Shown: positions 18,266 to 27,200 of the stretch, in pieces
Layout: every line of letters begins with the position of its first letter
How positions within the stretch are numbered: the stretch's first letter is position 1
NCBI RefSeq assembly: GCF_022664395.1
Contig: NZ_JAKRET010000016.1
Coordinates: 1 to 64,000 of the forward strand
Length of the DNA: 64,000 nt
Reading direction: 5' to 3'
DNA from: Sphingomonas lacusdianchii
GTDB lineage: Bacteria; Pseudomonadota; Alphaproteobacteria; Sphingomonadales; Sphingomonadaceae
Notes under the pieces: generated by a model
Databases searched by the model: none
Told to the model about the DNA's origin: nothing
The model's input: only the letters and a program-made list of their open reading frames with translations
Translations under genes and position numbers: made by a program

Positions 18266-19530
18266 CGCGCACCGAAGCCGGTCAGCATCGTCTTGATCGT
18301 ACGCGCGACGATCAGCAGGTCGATCCACGGCGAGAAATGCTTGATGTAGTAGAAGTCGTAGTGAAGCTTGCTCTTCACTTCCTCGACCTCGGCGACATGC
18401 CCCTGGTTCACCTGCGCCCATCCGGTGATGCCGGGGCGCACGATGTGGCGATAGGGATAGAAAGGAATTTCCTTCTCGTACCAGCGCGAGAGGACTTCAG
18501 CTTCCGGGCGCGGCCCGATCCAACTCATCTCGCCCTTGATGACGTTGAGCAACTGCGGCAACTCGTCGAGCCGGCTTTGACGCAAGAACCCGCCGGGGCG
18601 GGTAACGCGCATGTCGCCGTCCTTGGTCTTGGCAGCATCTAGCAGGTCGCCGGTTCCTGCCGGCACATGAGTCATCGTGCGGAACTTGAACACACGGAAT
18701 GGTCGTCCCTGATACCCAATCCGGACTTGACGGAAAAGAATGGGACCTGGCGACGTAAACCGTACCACCAGTGCAATTACGATCAGTAACGGCATCAGCA
18801 CGATGATGGCAGTAAACGCGCACACTACGTCCACGAAATGCTTCGCCCGCATATAGGATCGTAACGGGGATAGGGTGCCAAAGCTGTTTTCGGACAAATG
18901 CTCGAGTTCGACCTTGCCGCTTAATGATTCGAGCAAGTGTTTGAAGTGGTAGACAGGTAGATCGCTCAACGCACATGCTGCTAGGCGACGATCCCATGCG
19001 TCGGAAATGTCGGCTCGTAGGTCAACGGCAATGGCATCTAGATGAGATACGTCATCAAGGGGATCGTTCAGTAAAGACCACTGTATATTGTCCGCGTTGG
19101 CCGGAATCGTATATTGGCCTTCAGGAATTATTCCAATACACATGCGCCGCCGCCGCCCCATAAGGGCAACTAGAAAAAAAAGTACAATATTAGATACAAA
19201 GCTAGTTGTTAACAATATACGACTATATTCGAATCTGCCAAGTATAAATATTGCTAGAAGCGCCGCATGTGCGATTGTGAAACTTGGTACAATATAAGCG
19301 CTTGCTTCAACGCCGGGGTATTTGCTTACGCCACGAAATAGAAATATGCCTGCAATGCTTGCGATCGCACATCCTATCAAGGTGTCCAAAAGAAGTTTAT
19401 CGCTGTGTGGGCCGTCAGGCACAAGGCGTACGACACAAAAATATTGCACCAGAAGAGCGATTGCTCCTAATACAATTTGCGCGCTTTTGCTATCCAGCAG
19501 CGAAATCTTGACGACGGTCTTTTCTTGCAT
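18262..19530 (-). CDS. Undecaprenyl-phosphate sugar-phosphate transferase, WcaJ/WbaP type
   Basis: 422 residues: four N-terminal membrane segments (about residues 15-125), a soluble linker, a further membrane segment near residue 235 (VVCAFTAIIVLMPLLIVIAL) and the C-terminal bacterial sugar transferase domain. Motifs: FRVFKFRTM, DGDMRVTRPGGFLRQSRLDE, LPQLLNVIKGEMSWIGPRPE and GITGWAQVNQG. It transfers the first sugar phosphate to undecaprenyl phosphate and so starts repeat-unit synthesis. First gene of the minus-strand operon that runs to about 9.65 kb. The N-terminal third is unusually AT-rich in codon use compared with the rest. Confidence 0.92.
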   Translation of the reverse strand: MQEKTVVKISLLDSKSAQIVLGAIALLVQYFCVVRLVPDGPHSDKLLLDTLIGCAIASIAGIFLFRGVSKYPGVEASAYIVPSFTIAHAALLAIFILGRFEYSRILLTTSFVSNIVLFFLVALMGRRRRMCIGIIPEGQYTIPANADNIQWSLLNDPLDDVSHLDAIAVDLRADISDAWDRRLAACALSDLPVYHFKHLLESLSGKVELEHLSENSFGTLSPLRSYMRAKHFVDVVCAFTAIIVLMPLLIVIALVVRFTSPGPILFRQVRIGYQGRPFRVFKFRTMTHVPAGTGDLLDAAKTKDGDMRVTRPGGFLRQSRLDELPQLLNVIKGEMSWIGPRPEAEVLSRWYEKEIPFYPYRHIVRPGITGWAQVNQGHVAEVEEVKSKLHYDFYYIKHFSPWIDLLIVARTIKTMLTGFGAR

Positions 19531-19733
19531 GGTAACCGTCTTTAGAGCCTAGGGTGATGTCCAGGTTTGGACGGCCTGTCGAACGTGACATTGCCTTCTC
19601 GATGCGGCCTATAGAAACGAAGCGTTGGATCGTAAATAGTCGGCGAAAATGGCTTCGCCCGTACGGAATCAGGGTCGAAGTGCGGCGCAAAAGGTTCCGT
19701 TCGGGCGGCGTTTGCCCTAGACAAAGCGGCGAT
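19531..19733. promoter_or_regulatory. Divergent promoter region of the exopolysaccharide locus
   Basis: About 200 bases between the initiating transferase (minus strand) and the polymerase/ligase gene (plus strand). It must carry the promoters for both halves of the locus. A short inverted repeat-like stretch, CCAGGTTTGG, lies at about 19560. No promoter boxes can be assigned confidently. Confidence 0.45.
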
Positions 19734-21101
19734 ATGAAATCACGTCCATCAAGCGCCTTAATGGCAAGGCCTTCTTTCCCGTTCTTGATGCTTTTGCTGC
19801 TGATTGCCGCTCTGTGGCTGGCGGGCGGTGCGTCGCGGGCTGATGCTTTCGGTCAGATAATCGTCCGCGTCGCTGCATGGACGGCCATGTGCGCCGCCGC
19901 CTTGTTCGGTGCCCGACCTCGACTGGCTGAACAGCGGCCAATCGTTCTGCTTTTGGGTGCGGCGGTCCTGCTGGCGTTTATACAGTTGGTACCGCTGCCG
20001 CCTGTGCTGTGGCAAGCATTGCCCGGTCGCACACTTGTAAGCGAAGCGGCGACCATCAGCAACCAATCTCAACCTTGGCGATCATGGGCAGTGGTTCCTG
20101 GGGCGGCCTGGAACGCCCTTTCGTCGCTAGCCATACCAGTGGCAATTTTGTTGCTGACGACCGGCAGTCGACCTGAAGAGCGTCAGTTACTCACGAGCAT
20201 CATGTTGTCCCTGATTTGTGCATCTGCCTTTCTGGGGTTGCTGCAGTTTTCTGGAAAGGTTTTCACGAACCCGTTTGTCAACGACACGATGGGTCAGGTC
20301 AGTGCGACCTTCGCTAATCGCAATCACTTTGCTCTCTTCGTTGCCTTTGGGTGCGCAATCGCGCCGGCCTGGGCGTTTCTTGGAGGCAAAAGGCCGGGAT
20401 GGCGCGGGCCAGTGACGCTAGGGTTGCTGCCAATTTTCATACTGATTATCTTGGCTAGCGGATCGCGTGCCGGCATGCTCGCTGGCCTGGTTGGATTAGC
20501 AGCAGGGCTGGCAATGGTTTGGCGGCCGCTTCGACTGGAACTGGGGCGTCGCCCGCCATGGGTTGGCTGGACGTTGATCGGCGGGTTCTTCATGGCGATC
20601 ATCCTGTTGACGGCATTGAGCATTGCCGCGGACCGCGCCGTATCAATTAGCCGTGCGCTGACGCTCGACAACGGGCATGATATGCGCCAGCGAGGCTTGC
20701 CTACCGTCATCGAGATGCTTTGGTCATATTTTCCGGTCGGGTCGGGGGTGGGCGGGTTTGATCCGATGTTTAGAATAAACGAGCCTTTTGATCTTCTGAA
20801 GATTACCTACTTCAACCATGCGCATAACGACTATCTCGAAATTGTACTGGATGGAGGAATAGCAGGCTTGCTTGTCCTAACATCTGCGATTGGATGGTGG
20901 CTATGGAAAAGCTTTTACGCATGGCGTCAGGTGGAATTGTTGCCCCGGCTCGGATCAATCCTGCTTATGCTAGTGTTGCTTGCCAGCATGTTCGACTATC
21001 CTGCGCGTACCCCACTCGTCATGGCGACGATGGTGATTTCGGGCCTCTGGCTGAATGGAACACGCGATCTGGTACGTCCAGCTTTACCCGTCCGAGGGTA
21101 G
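19734..21101 (+). CDS. O-antigen ligase/polymerase-like membrane protein
   Basis: 455 residues from ATG 19734. About 11-12 membrane segments, with the large periplasmic loop typical of the Wzy_C/O-antigen-ligase family near residues 310-370 (PVGSGVGGFDPMF, then FNHAHNDYLEIVLDGG). The H-N-D-Y-L-E block is the hallmark of this family. It either polymerises repeat units or ligates or modifies the finished chain. It is the first gene of the rightward export operon (wza, wzc). An EpsG-like polymerase also exists at 12.4 kb, so the division of labour is unclear. Confidence 0.85.
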   Translation: MKSRPSSALMARPSFPFLMLLLLIAALWLAGGASRADAFGQIIVRVAAWTAMCAAALFGARPRLAEQRPIVLLLGAAVLLAFIQLVPLPPVLWQALPGRTLVSEAATISNQSQPWRSWAVVPGAAWNALSSLAIPVAILLLTTGSRPEERQLLTSIMLSLICASAFLGLLQFSGKVFTNPFVNDTMGQVSATFANRNHFALFVAFGCAIAPAWAFLGGKRPGWRGPVTLGLLPIFILIILASGSRAGMLAGLVGLAAGLAMVWRPLRLELGRRPPWVGWTLIGGFFMAIILLTALSIAADRAVSISRALTLDNGHDMRQRGLPTVIEMLWSYFPVGSGVGGFDPMFRINEPFDLLKITYFNHAHNDYLEIVLDGGIAGLLVLTSAIGWWLWKSFYAWRQVELLPRLGSILLMLVLLASMFDYPARTPLVMATMVISGLWLNGTRDLVRPALPVRG

Positions 21102-21149
21102 CACCTATAGGCTGCGATCATCCTTCATCGTTCAGGAAATCTCGGGTAG

Positions 21150-21863
21150 ATGCGTTATCTTATTCTCGCCCTGCTCACGGCAGCGACTGGCCTTACGGGC
21201 TGTGCCGGTCGCTCGGAGCTGGTATCGACCGAGCGCCTAGCAGTCGTCAAGGATACGAGCGCATTCCCTGCCCCCAATCGTAATGATTTGACTGTCGCCG
21301 ATCGGCCCTCGTTGATTGGGCCGCTCGATACGATCCAAGTGGATGTGTTCAATGTCCCCGATCTAAGTCGCGAAGTGCAGGTCGATGCAAGTGGACGTAT
21401 TTCAATACCACTAGCCGGAACCATTCCGGCTAGTGGAAAGACGGCAACCGAATTGGCAGCCGCCATTGAGGCGGCGTTGCGCACGCGGTATGTACGCCAG
21501 CCCGAGGTGACGGTAAACATCAAGAATTCTGTAAGCCAGGTCGTGACGATCGACGGCCAAGTCGTCGAGCCCGGCCTGTACCCGGTAACCAATCAGATGA
21601 CACTGATGCGCGCTATAGCGTCGGCCAAGGGAATGTCAGAATTCGCACGTGCCGACGACGTAGTGATCCTGCGGACGGTTGACGGACGTAAGATGGCAGG
21701 ACTGTACAACATGGCGGCGATCCGCCGCGGTGCGTACGACGATCCTGCGATCTTTGCCAATGACGTGATCGTCGTGGGTGACTCACCACAGCGTCGCATC
21801 TTCCGCGATTTCATTTCGCTTGCTCCGCTTCTGGCTGCGCCGCTCGTAGCCGTTCTGCAATAG
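21150..21863 (+). CDS. wza: Polysaccharide export outer-membrane lipoprotein, Wza family
   Basis: 237 residues. Lipoprotein signal peptide with lipobox LTGC, Cys at position 18. Then the polysaccharide export domain (IGPLDTIQVDVFNVPDLSREV, SGRISIPLAGTIPASG) and one SLBB-like domain (VTIDGQVVEPGLYPV). It is shorter than E. coli Wza (about 380 residues), like the short forms common in sphingomonads. It should form the outer-membrane exit for the polymer, working with the Wzc-like protein that begins 14 bases downstream. Confidence 0.92.
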   Translation: MRYLILALLTAATGLTGCAGRSELVSTERLAVVKDTSAFPAPNRNDLTVADRPSLIGPLDTIQVDVFNVPDLSREVQVDASGRISIPLAGTIPASGKTATELAAAIEAALRTRYVRQPEVTVNIKNSVSQVVTIDGQVVEPGLYPVTNQMTLMRAIASAKGMSEFARADDVVILRTVDGRKMAGLYNMAAIRRGAYDDPAIFANDVIVVGDSPQRRIFRDFISLAPLLAAPLVAVLQ

Positions 21864-21877
21864 AGTTCTCATTCGCC

Positions 21878-24079
21878 ATGAACGATATCGTACCCTCCTT
21901 GCCCGACCGCGCGGCAGTGCGCGGCATAACGTCCGTGAACGAGCAAGGGCGAATGCCGCTGATCCGACAATATATGCGGATTGTGGTGCGCTGGCGCTAT
22001 GTCATCATCGCCTCGATCGTAGCCTCCGTCTTGTTGGGTCTCATCGCAACTTTGCTGATGACGCCAAAATATACCGCTATCGCTACGATTGAGATTTCGC
22101 GCGAAGCCAGCAAAGTTACTGATTTTCAGGGAGTCGAGCGCGAAACCAGCGTCGCCGATCAGGAATTTTACCAGACGCAATACGGTTTGTTACGATCGCG
22201 TACACTATCAGAGCGGGTTGCAATACAATTGCGCCTAGTTGACGATCCGAAATTTTACGAAATGTTCGGTTTTGCGAGCGATCATCCCGGTTTTCAGATC
22301 ACTAATAGTCGTTTTTCGGCATCAGGACGTGATGTTCGGCAGCGTGTGGCAGGCGAAATATTGCTAAAAAACTTTTCGTTGTCGCCGACCCGACTGTCCC
22401 GTCTCGTTGATATCGGATTCACCAGCCCCGATCCCGCTCTGTCTACACGGATCGCCAACGCGTGGGCAGAGAATTTTATCCAACTTAATCTCGAACGCAA
22501 AGTGCAAGCTACATCTTACGGTCGCAATTTGCTTCAACGACAGTTGGCGCAGTTGAAGGAACGACTTGACACGTCGCAACGTCAACTCGTCGCCTACGCA
22601 TCGGCGCAGCAGATTATCAACCTCCCGTCGCAAGGCAGTGATGGGCGTGGTGCCACTGAACGGTCGATCGTTGTCGACGACCTTGCAGCGCTGAACGCCG
22701 CTTTGTCGCAAGCGACTGCGGACCGCATTCAGATGGAAGCGCGCTATGCACAGGCAGGTAGCGGTGGTGGTTCGACAGAAGCGTTGCGCAACCAAGCAAT
22801 CAACAACCTTCGTCAACGGCGTGCCGAACTGGCAGCCGAATATCAGCGATTGATGATACAGTTCGAACCAGAATATCCGGCCGCGCGAGCTATACAGTCG
22901 CAACTGACGCAGCTTGACCGATCGATTACTCGCGAAGAAAGCCGCGTTTCTGGATCTTTGCGGGCTGATTATCTTGAGTCACAGCAGCGCGAATCGGCAT
23001 TGCAGGCTAAAGTTAACCAGTTGAAGGAAAGTTATCTAGACCTGCGTCGGCGTAGCATCCAGTATAATATCTATCAGCAAGAAGTTGATACCAACCGTGC
23101 GTTGTATGATGGGCTACTGCAGCGCTTCAAAGAAATAGGTGTGGCTGGTGGCGTGGGTGTGAATAATATCTCTGTCGTTGATCCTGCTGATATTCCGAAC
23201 GTTCCTTCGAGCCCGAAGTTGCTAATTAATCTCGCGATAGCTCTACTCGTTGGTCTGCTTCTCGGGGCGGGAATCGCCATTGCGCTCGAACAGATTGACG
23301 AAGCGATCGCTGATCCGACAGAGGTCGAACGTCGTCTCGGACTCCCAATGCTTGGCCCGGTGCCCAAGGTAAACAGCACGACACCCAAAGAGGCACTGCT
23401 CGACCGCAAGTCCGATTTGGTCGATGCCTATCTAGCGATTCAGACAAACCTAGCCTTCACCACCGAACATGGTGTGCCGCGCTCGCTGTCGGTTACCTCG
23501 ACCCGCCCAGCCGAGGGCAAGTCGACGACCGCGCTGGCGCTGGCCACCATGCTGGCACGCAGCGGCAAGCGGGTGATCCTAATTGATGGCGACATGCGCT
23601 CGCCTTCGGTCCATCATCTGGGTGGGGTGAGTCACGACCACGGACTTAGCAACTTTCTGGCCGGGCAAGATGATATCGCGCCGCTGACCTTCGACATGAC
23701 CGATCTGGGCTTCACCGCAATGTCGTCCGGGCCAATCCCGCCGAACGCCGCCGAACTGTTAACTGGTAACCGCCTGTCGCTGTTGATGGAACGGCTATAC
23801 GAGCATTTCGATCATGTCGTGATTGACAGCCCGCCGGTGATGGGCCTGGCTGACGCACCGCTGATCGCAAGCCGGGTCGAGGGCGTCGTCTATGCAGTGG
23901 AATCGCATGGTATCCGCTCGACGCTGGTCAAGACCGCGCTGGCGCGGCTTGCTGCGGCCAATGCACATATCCTCGGTGGCGTGCTGACCAAGTTCGAGTC
24001 TCGCAAGGCGCATTACGGCTATGGCTATGAGTACGGCTATGGCTATGGCCGCGACAAAGCCGCTGGGGCCAAGGGCTGA
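21878..24079 (+). CDS. wzc: Polysaccharide co-polymerase with tyrosine autokinase domain, Wzc type
   Basis: 733 residues. N-terminal Wzz domain with a membrane segment (about 45-65), a long periplasmic coiled-coil region, a second membrane segment near 455 preceded by a proline-rich PSSPK, then a cytoplasmic BY-kinase. Walker A has K548 (PAEGKSTT), Walker A' is around D570-D572 (LIDGDMRS), Walker B around D650 (VVIDSPP). The C-terminus from about residue 713 alternates Tyr and Gly, the autophosphorylated tail. Controls chain length and export. Its stop overlaps the next ATG by one base. Confidence 0.95.
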   Translation: MNDIVPSLPDRAAVRGITSVNEQGRMPLIRQYMRIVVRWRYVIIASIVASVLLGLIATLLMTPKYTAIATIEISREASKVTDFQGVERETSVADQEFYQTQYGLLRSRTLSERVAIQLRLVDDPKFYEMFGFASDHPGFQITNSRFSASGRDVRQRVAGEILLKNFSLSPTRLSRLVDIGFTSPDPALSTRIANAWAENFIQLNLERKVQATSYGRNLLQRQLAQLKERLDTSQRQLVAYASAQQIINLPSQGSDGRGATERSIVVDDLAALNAALSQATADRIQMEARYAQAGSGGGSTEALRNQAINNLRQRRAELAAEYQRLMIQFEPEYPAARAIQSQLTQLDRSITREESRVSGSLRADYLESQQRESALQAKVNQLKESYLDLRRRSIQYNIYQQEVDTNRALYDGLLQRFKEIGVAGGVGVNNISVVDPADIPNVPSSPKLLINLAIALLVGLLLGAGIAIALEQIDEAIADPTEVERRLGLPMLGPVPKVNSTTPKEALLDRKSDLVDAYLAIQTNLAFTTEHGVPRSLSVTSTRPAEGKSTTALALATMLARSGKRVILIDGDMRSPSVHHLGGVSHDHGLSNFLAGQDDIAPLTFDMTDLGFTAMSSGPIPPNAAELLTGNRLSLLMERLYEHFDHVVIDSPPVMGLADAPLIASRVEGVVYAVESHGIRSTLVKTALARLAAANAHILGGVLTKFESRKAHYGYGYEYGYGYGRDKAAGAKG

Positions 24080-25314
24080 TGTCAAAGCGTCGTGTTACCC
24101 GTCCCACATGGTCGGCGACCGAATGGGCGGTGCGCGGTGTGCTGGCGGTCGCAACGGCGGGGCTGGGCTATGTCTCGGTCGCCCATTCGCTGGCCTATAT
24201 GATGCGCGGCAGCGCGCCGACGCGGGCACATGCGCTGGCGCCGTGGGACGGGCGGATCACGGCGCTGCTGTCCGAACAACTGTCCGGTCCTGACGCTACG
24301 CCGGCCGATCGCAAGCGCGCCGACGAGTTGGCGCGGCTTGCGCTGCGACAGGACCCAACGGCGGTGCCGGCGGTCGCGACACTGGGGATCAATGCGCAGG
24401 TGCGCGGTGATACCGCGGCAGCACGGCGTATTTTCGCTTATTCCGAAAAGCTGTCTCGGCGCGACCTGCGTACCCGGTTATGGGCGATCGAGGATGCGGT
24501 CGGGCGCGGCGATATCCCCGGTGCGTTGCACAACTATGATATCGCGCTGCGCACGTCGCGCATCGCGCCCGACCTGCTGTTCCCGGTGCTGGCGTCGGCG
24601 ATCAGCGATAACGACATCCGGCGGGCGCTGATCGCGACGCTGGTGCAGCGGCCGGTATGGAGCGAACAGTTTCTGGGCTTCGTCGCCGGAACGGGGCCCG
24701 ATGCACGGGCGACCGCCAACCTGTTTGAAGCACTGCAACGCCGTGGCGTCGCGCTACCGGCCGGAGCGGCGCCGGCACTGGTCGGTCGGCTGCTGGCCGA
24801 GAATTATGTCGACGACGCATGGCGTTTCTATGCGGCGCTGACCCCCGGTGCCGACCGACGGGTCGCGCGCGATCCGGACTTTACCGCCAATCCGCAATTG
24901 CCTACGCCGTTCGACTGGCTTCCGATCACAGATAGCGGAGTATCAGCAACGCTCCAGCGCGGCGAGCGGGGCGGGATTTTTGATTTCGCGGTGCCGTCCA
25001 ATCTTGGTGGTCCGATCCTGCGCCAGACACAGCTGCTGCCGCCAGGCGACTATGCGGTCGAAGGGCGCAGTATTGGAATCGAACAAGCCGGCAATGCTCT
25101 GCCCTATTGGACGCTGACCTGTCCCGACGGACGCGAGCTGGGCCGGGTGGTGGTACCCAATTCGGGGCAGGCGAATGGCCGCTTTGCCGGGCGCCTGACC
25201 GTGCCGGCGGGGTGCCCGGTCCAGCAGCTGGTGCTGGTCGCGCGGCCGTCCGAACAATTGTCGGGCCTGACCGGTCAGATCGACGGCATCCGGCTGAGGC
25301 CGGCGGCGCGCTGA
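24079..25314 (+). CDS. Exopolysaccharide-locus protein with N-terminal membrane anchor and helical repeats
   Basis: 411 residues, not assigned to a named family. An N-terminal membrane segment (about residues 15-33) is followed by a helical, TPR-like region rich in Ala/Arg/Leu to about residue 260, where repeats such as ADELARLALRQDPTAVPA can be seen. A beta-rich C-terminal domain follows (about 280-405), with Cys residues in LTCPDG and AGCPV. It is coupled to wzc by a one-base overlap. It probably assists assembly or export from the periplasmic side; this rests on context only. Confidence 0.65.
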   Translation: MSKRRVTRPTWSATEWAVRGVLAVATAGLGYVSVAHSLAYMMRGSAPTRAHALAPWDGRITALLSEQLSGPDATPADRKRADELARLALRQDPTAVPAVATLGINAQVRGDTAAARRIFAYSEKLSRRDLRTRLWAIEDAVGRGDIPGALHNYDIALRTSRIAPDLLFPVLASAISDNDIRRALIATLVQRPVWSEQFLGFVAGTGPDARATANLFEALQRRGVALPAGAAPALVGRLLAENYVDDAWRFYAALTPGADRRVARDPDFTANPQLPTPFDWLPITDSGVSATLQRGERGGIFDFAVPSNLGGPILRQTQLLPPGDYAVEGRSIGIEQAGNALPYWTLTCPDGRELGRVVVPNSGQANGRFAGRLTVPAGCPVQQLVLVARPSEQLSGLTGQIDGIRLRPAAR

Positions 25315-25346
25315 ACCGGCCTATGCGACGCAGGGCGGATCGGGCT

Positions 25347-25718
25347 ATGAATGACATGATGCGGATCGCTTCCCTCCTGCTGGCCCTGTGCTTGTCCGCA
25401 CCCGTCATGGCGCAGGACCGCTATCTGGACGGCGCGCAGGACCAGGTCGCGCCGGTCCAGCAGCCTCTGCCCGAAACCCGCCAGGGCGAGACTGCGCGGT
25501 CGGTGGCCGGTCAGACCGGGCAGCGCCAGACGCGCGAGGAAGTTGCCGCCGAGGTCGGGATCGAGCCGATGGGGCGCATCAACGGCCGGATCCAGAACCG
25601 AGTCCAGTCGCGTATCCGCAACCGGATCGACCGGTATTACGACCCGAACGCCAATGCGACCTCGCCCTTTGCGGTTGCAGGCGATCAGGCGCGTACTGCT
25701 GGGCGTCCGCGTCGGTAA
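25347..25718 (+). CDS. Small secreted protein downstream of the export operon
   Basis: 123 residues from ATG 25347; ATG 25356 is possible. It has a signal peptide (MRIASLLLALCLSAPVMAQ) and a mature part rich in Gln and Arg, with a repetitive stretch NRVQSRIRNRIDRYYD. No family recognised. It lies 32 bases after the preceding gene and is probably the last gene of the export operon, periplasmic or extracellular. The ending is next to the replication region. Confidence 0.55.
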   Translation: MNDMMRIASLLLALCLSAPVMAQDRYLDGAQDQVAPVQQPLPETRQGETARSVAGQTGQRQTREEVAAEVGIEPMGRINGRIQNRVQSRIRNRIDRYYDPNANATSPFAVAGDQARTAGRPRR

Positions 25719-25755
25719 TGTCGGCGGGCGGGCTGGTGTCACGTCCGGCCATTTC

Positions 25756-25844
25756 CTACTCAAAAGCACGAATGGCCACCGTTCAATCCGTCGCGTGCTC
25801 AAGGGCAGGCCACTTTCCCATCGCATCTTCGTGCTTTCGAGTAT
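25756..25844. repeat. Two iterons flanking the repA promoter, one inverted
   Basis: Direct copy CTACTCAAAAGCACGAA at 25756-25772 and an inverted copy TTCGTGCTTTCGAGTA at 25828-25843, ending 10 bases before the repA start codon. They match the array behind repA. Such an inverted copy over the promoter is the classical site where Rep represses its own gene (inference). Confidence 0.75.
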
Positions 25845-25853
25845 TAAAGCGCC

Positions 25854-26786
25854 ATGACCCGTAAGCCCCCGGCCCCCCGCCCCCCCGCCCGCTCGCAGGG
25901 CGATCTGTTCCGGCTCGACAGTCCGCTGACCGCCGAAATTCGGGGCGAGCGGTCGTTGATGGCGTTTCCGTTCTTCGCGCTCGCCAAGAATGCCTGGATG
26001 AAGCCGCTGACCTACCAGGCAAATGCGGTGTCGATCGAAGTACGTCCGTCGGCAAGTGGCGTCGCGACGATCTATGACAAAGAAATAGTCTTGTATATCG
26101 CTAGCCTGATGCTAGCGAAGATCGAGATCGGCGAGACGGTGACGCAGGATTTCGTCTTTACCGCGCACGATCTGTTCACGGTGACTGGCGCCAATCACTC
26201 AGCACGGTCGTACGGACGACTGTCGGAGGCGCTCGAACGACTGCAAGGTACGCAGATCAAGACCAATATCGAGGCGGGCGGCGAAGGCGAAGAGGGCTTC
26301 TTCTCGTGGCTGTCCGAGGCCAAGCTGCATTATTCGCGCACGCGGGGCGGCGAGCGGCGGCTGAAGGCGGTCAAGGTTCGTCTGTGCGACTGGCTGTTCC
26401 GCGCGATCCTGCTCGACCGGCATGTGCTCGACTATGCCGCCGCCTATTTCCAATTGGGGCCAATCGAGCGGCGTATCTACGAGGTGGCACGCTCGAGCGG
26501 CGAGGAGCGGTTGGAAACCGACCTCGCGACCTTTCGCCTGCAGATCGGTTATCAGAACCCGCTCGCCAATTTTCGCAATGCTTTGAAACAGATAGCGGCA
26601 GCAGACAGCATCCCCGACTATCGGTTGGAGCTGATCGAGCAGGAAGCGCCCGAGGGTGAAGCGCCCCGGCGCGGGCGGCGTGCAACCCCGGTGCAGGTGG
26701 TGCTGACCCGCCGCCCCCGCGCGCTCGGCAGTGACGAAGCGGGTGATTCGGGCGAAACCGAATCGGCGGACGCCAACGCCGCCTAA
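25854..26786 (+). CDS. repA: Plasmid replication initiator RepA (RPA family)
   Basis: 310 residues. Family features include the start region QGDLFRLDSPLTAEIRGERS, SLMAFPFFALAKN, the ITGANHSA-like VTGANHSARSYGRLSEAL and the winged-helix-like FQLGPIERRIYEVARSS. RPA-type initiators are characteristic of large sphingomonad and other alphaproteobacterial plasmids. It binds iterons to open the origin. Iterons lie on both sides: one inverted copy in the promoter and a four-copy array directly downstream. The acidic C-terminal tail (SDEAGDSGETESADANAA) may be disordered. Confidence 0.9.
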   Translation: MTRKPPAPRPPARSQGDLFRLDSPLTAEIRGERSLMAFPFFALAKNAWMKPLTYQANAVSIEVRPSASGVATIYDKEIVLYIASLMLAKIEIGETVTQDFVFTAHDLFTVTGANHSARSYGRLSEALERLQGTQIKTNIEAGGEGEEGFFSWLSEAKLHYSRTRGGERRLKAVKVRLCDWLFRAILLDRHVLDYAAAYFQLGPIERRIYEVARSSGEERLETDLATFRLQIGYQNPLANFRNALKQIAAADSIPDYRLELIEQEAPEGEAPRRGRRATPVQVVLTRRPRALGSDEAGDSGETESADANAA

Positions 26787-26789
26787 TTC

Positions 26790-26933
26790 CTATCCGAAAG
26801 CACGAATGCGGCGGGGTATTTGCTACCCGAAAGCACGAACGTACCGGCATATTGCTATCCGAAAGCACGAATCGCGCGCGGCAATTTGCGCCGAATCGAA
26901 CGTAATTCCCGCTTTCCTACTCGAAAGCACGAA
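26790..26933. repeat. Iteron array, candidate plasmid origin of replication
   Basis: Four direct copies of CTAYYCGAAAGCACGAA at 26790-26806, 26823-26839, 26855-26871 and 26917-26933. Starts are 33, 32 and 62 bases apart, i.e. about three helical turns or a double step, so RepA would bind the same DNA face. The array starts 4 bases after the repA stop. The stretch onward to 27200 holds no gene. Confidence 0.85.
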
Positions 26934-27031
26934 CCGGGAACGCTTCCGATGTTGGATTTGATCTGCAAAGGTCGCGGAAACCGGCAGCGGGGCCGGCAGC
27001 AAGGGAATTAGCCGTGACCACATAAAGGAAA

Positions 27032-27051
27032 GCCCGGCACGAAGGCCGGGC
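27032..27051. terminator. GC-rich hairpin beyond the iterons
   Basis: Stem GCCCGGC / GCCGGGC with loop ACGAAG. There is no T-tract on the plus strand; on the minus strand it is followed by a short pyrimidine run (TTTCCTTT), so it might terminate leftward transcription. Confidence 0.35.
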
Positions 27052-27200
27052 GTCCCAGGGTTTTGGAGCGACGTCGCCAAACGTCGAACCGGCTTTGACA
27101 GGCTCTCCAAATACTCCTGATCGCTTGTCGGTTCAAGGACGCGCGTTTCGCGCCACGCCCCTTTTTTGCATGTTTGTCGCGGCCCCGGACAAAGGGGACG

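Noticed and set aside
24010..24060. Tandem repeat at the end of wzc as a mobile or unstable element
   Set aside because: It encodes the Tyr/Gly-rich autophosphorylation tail expected for a Wzc kinase.
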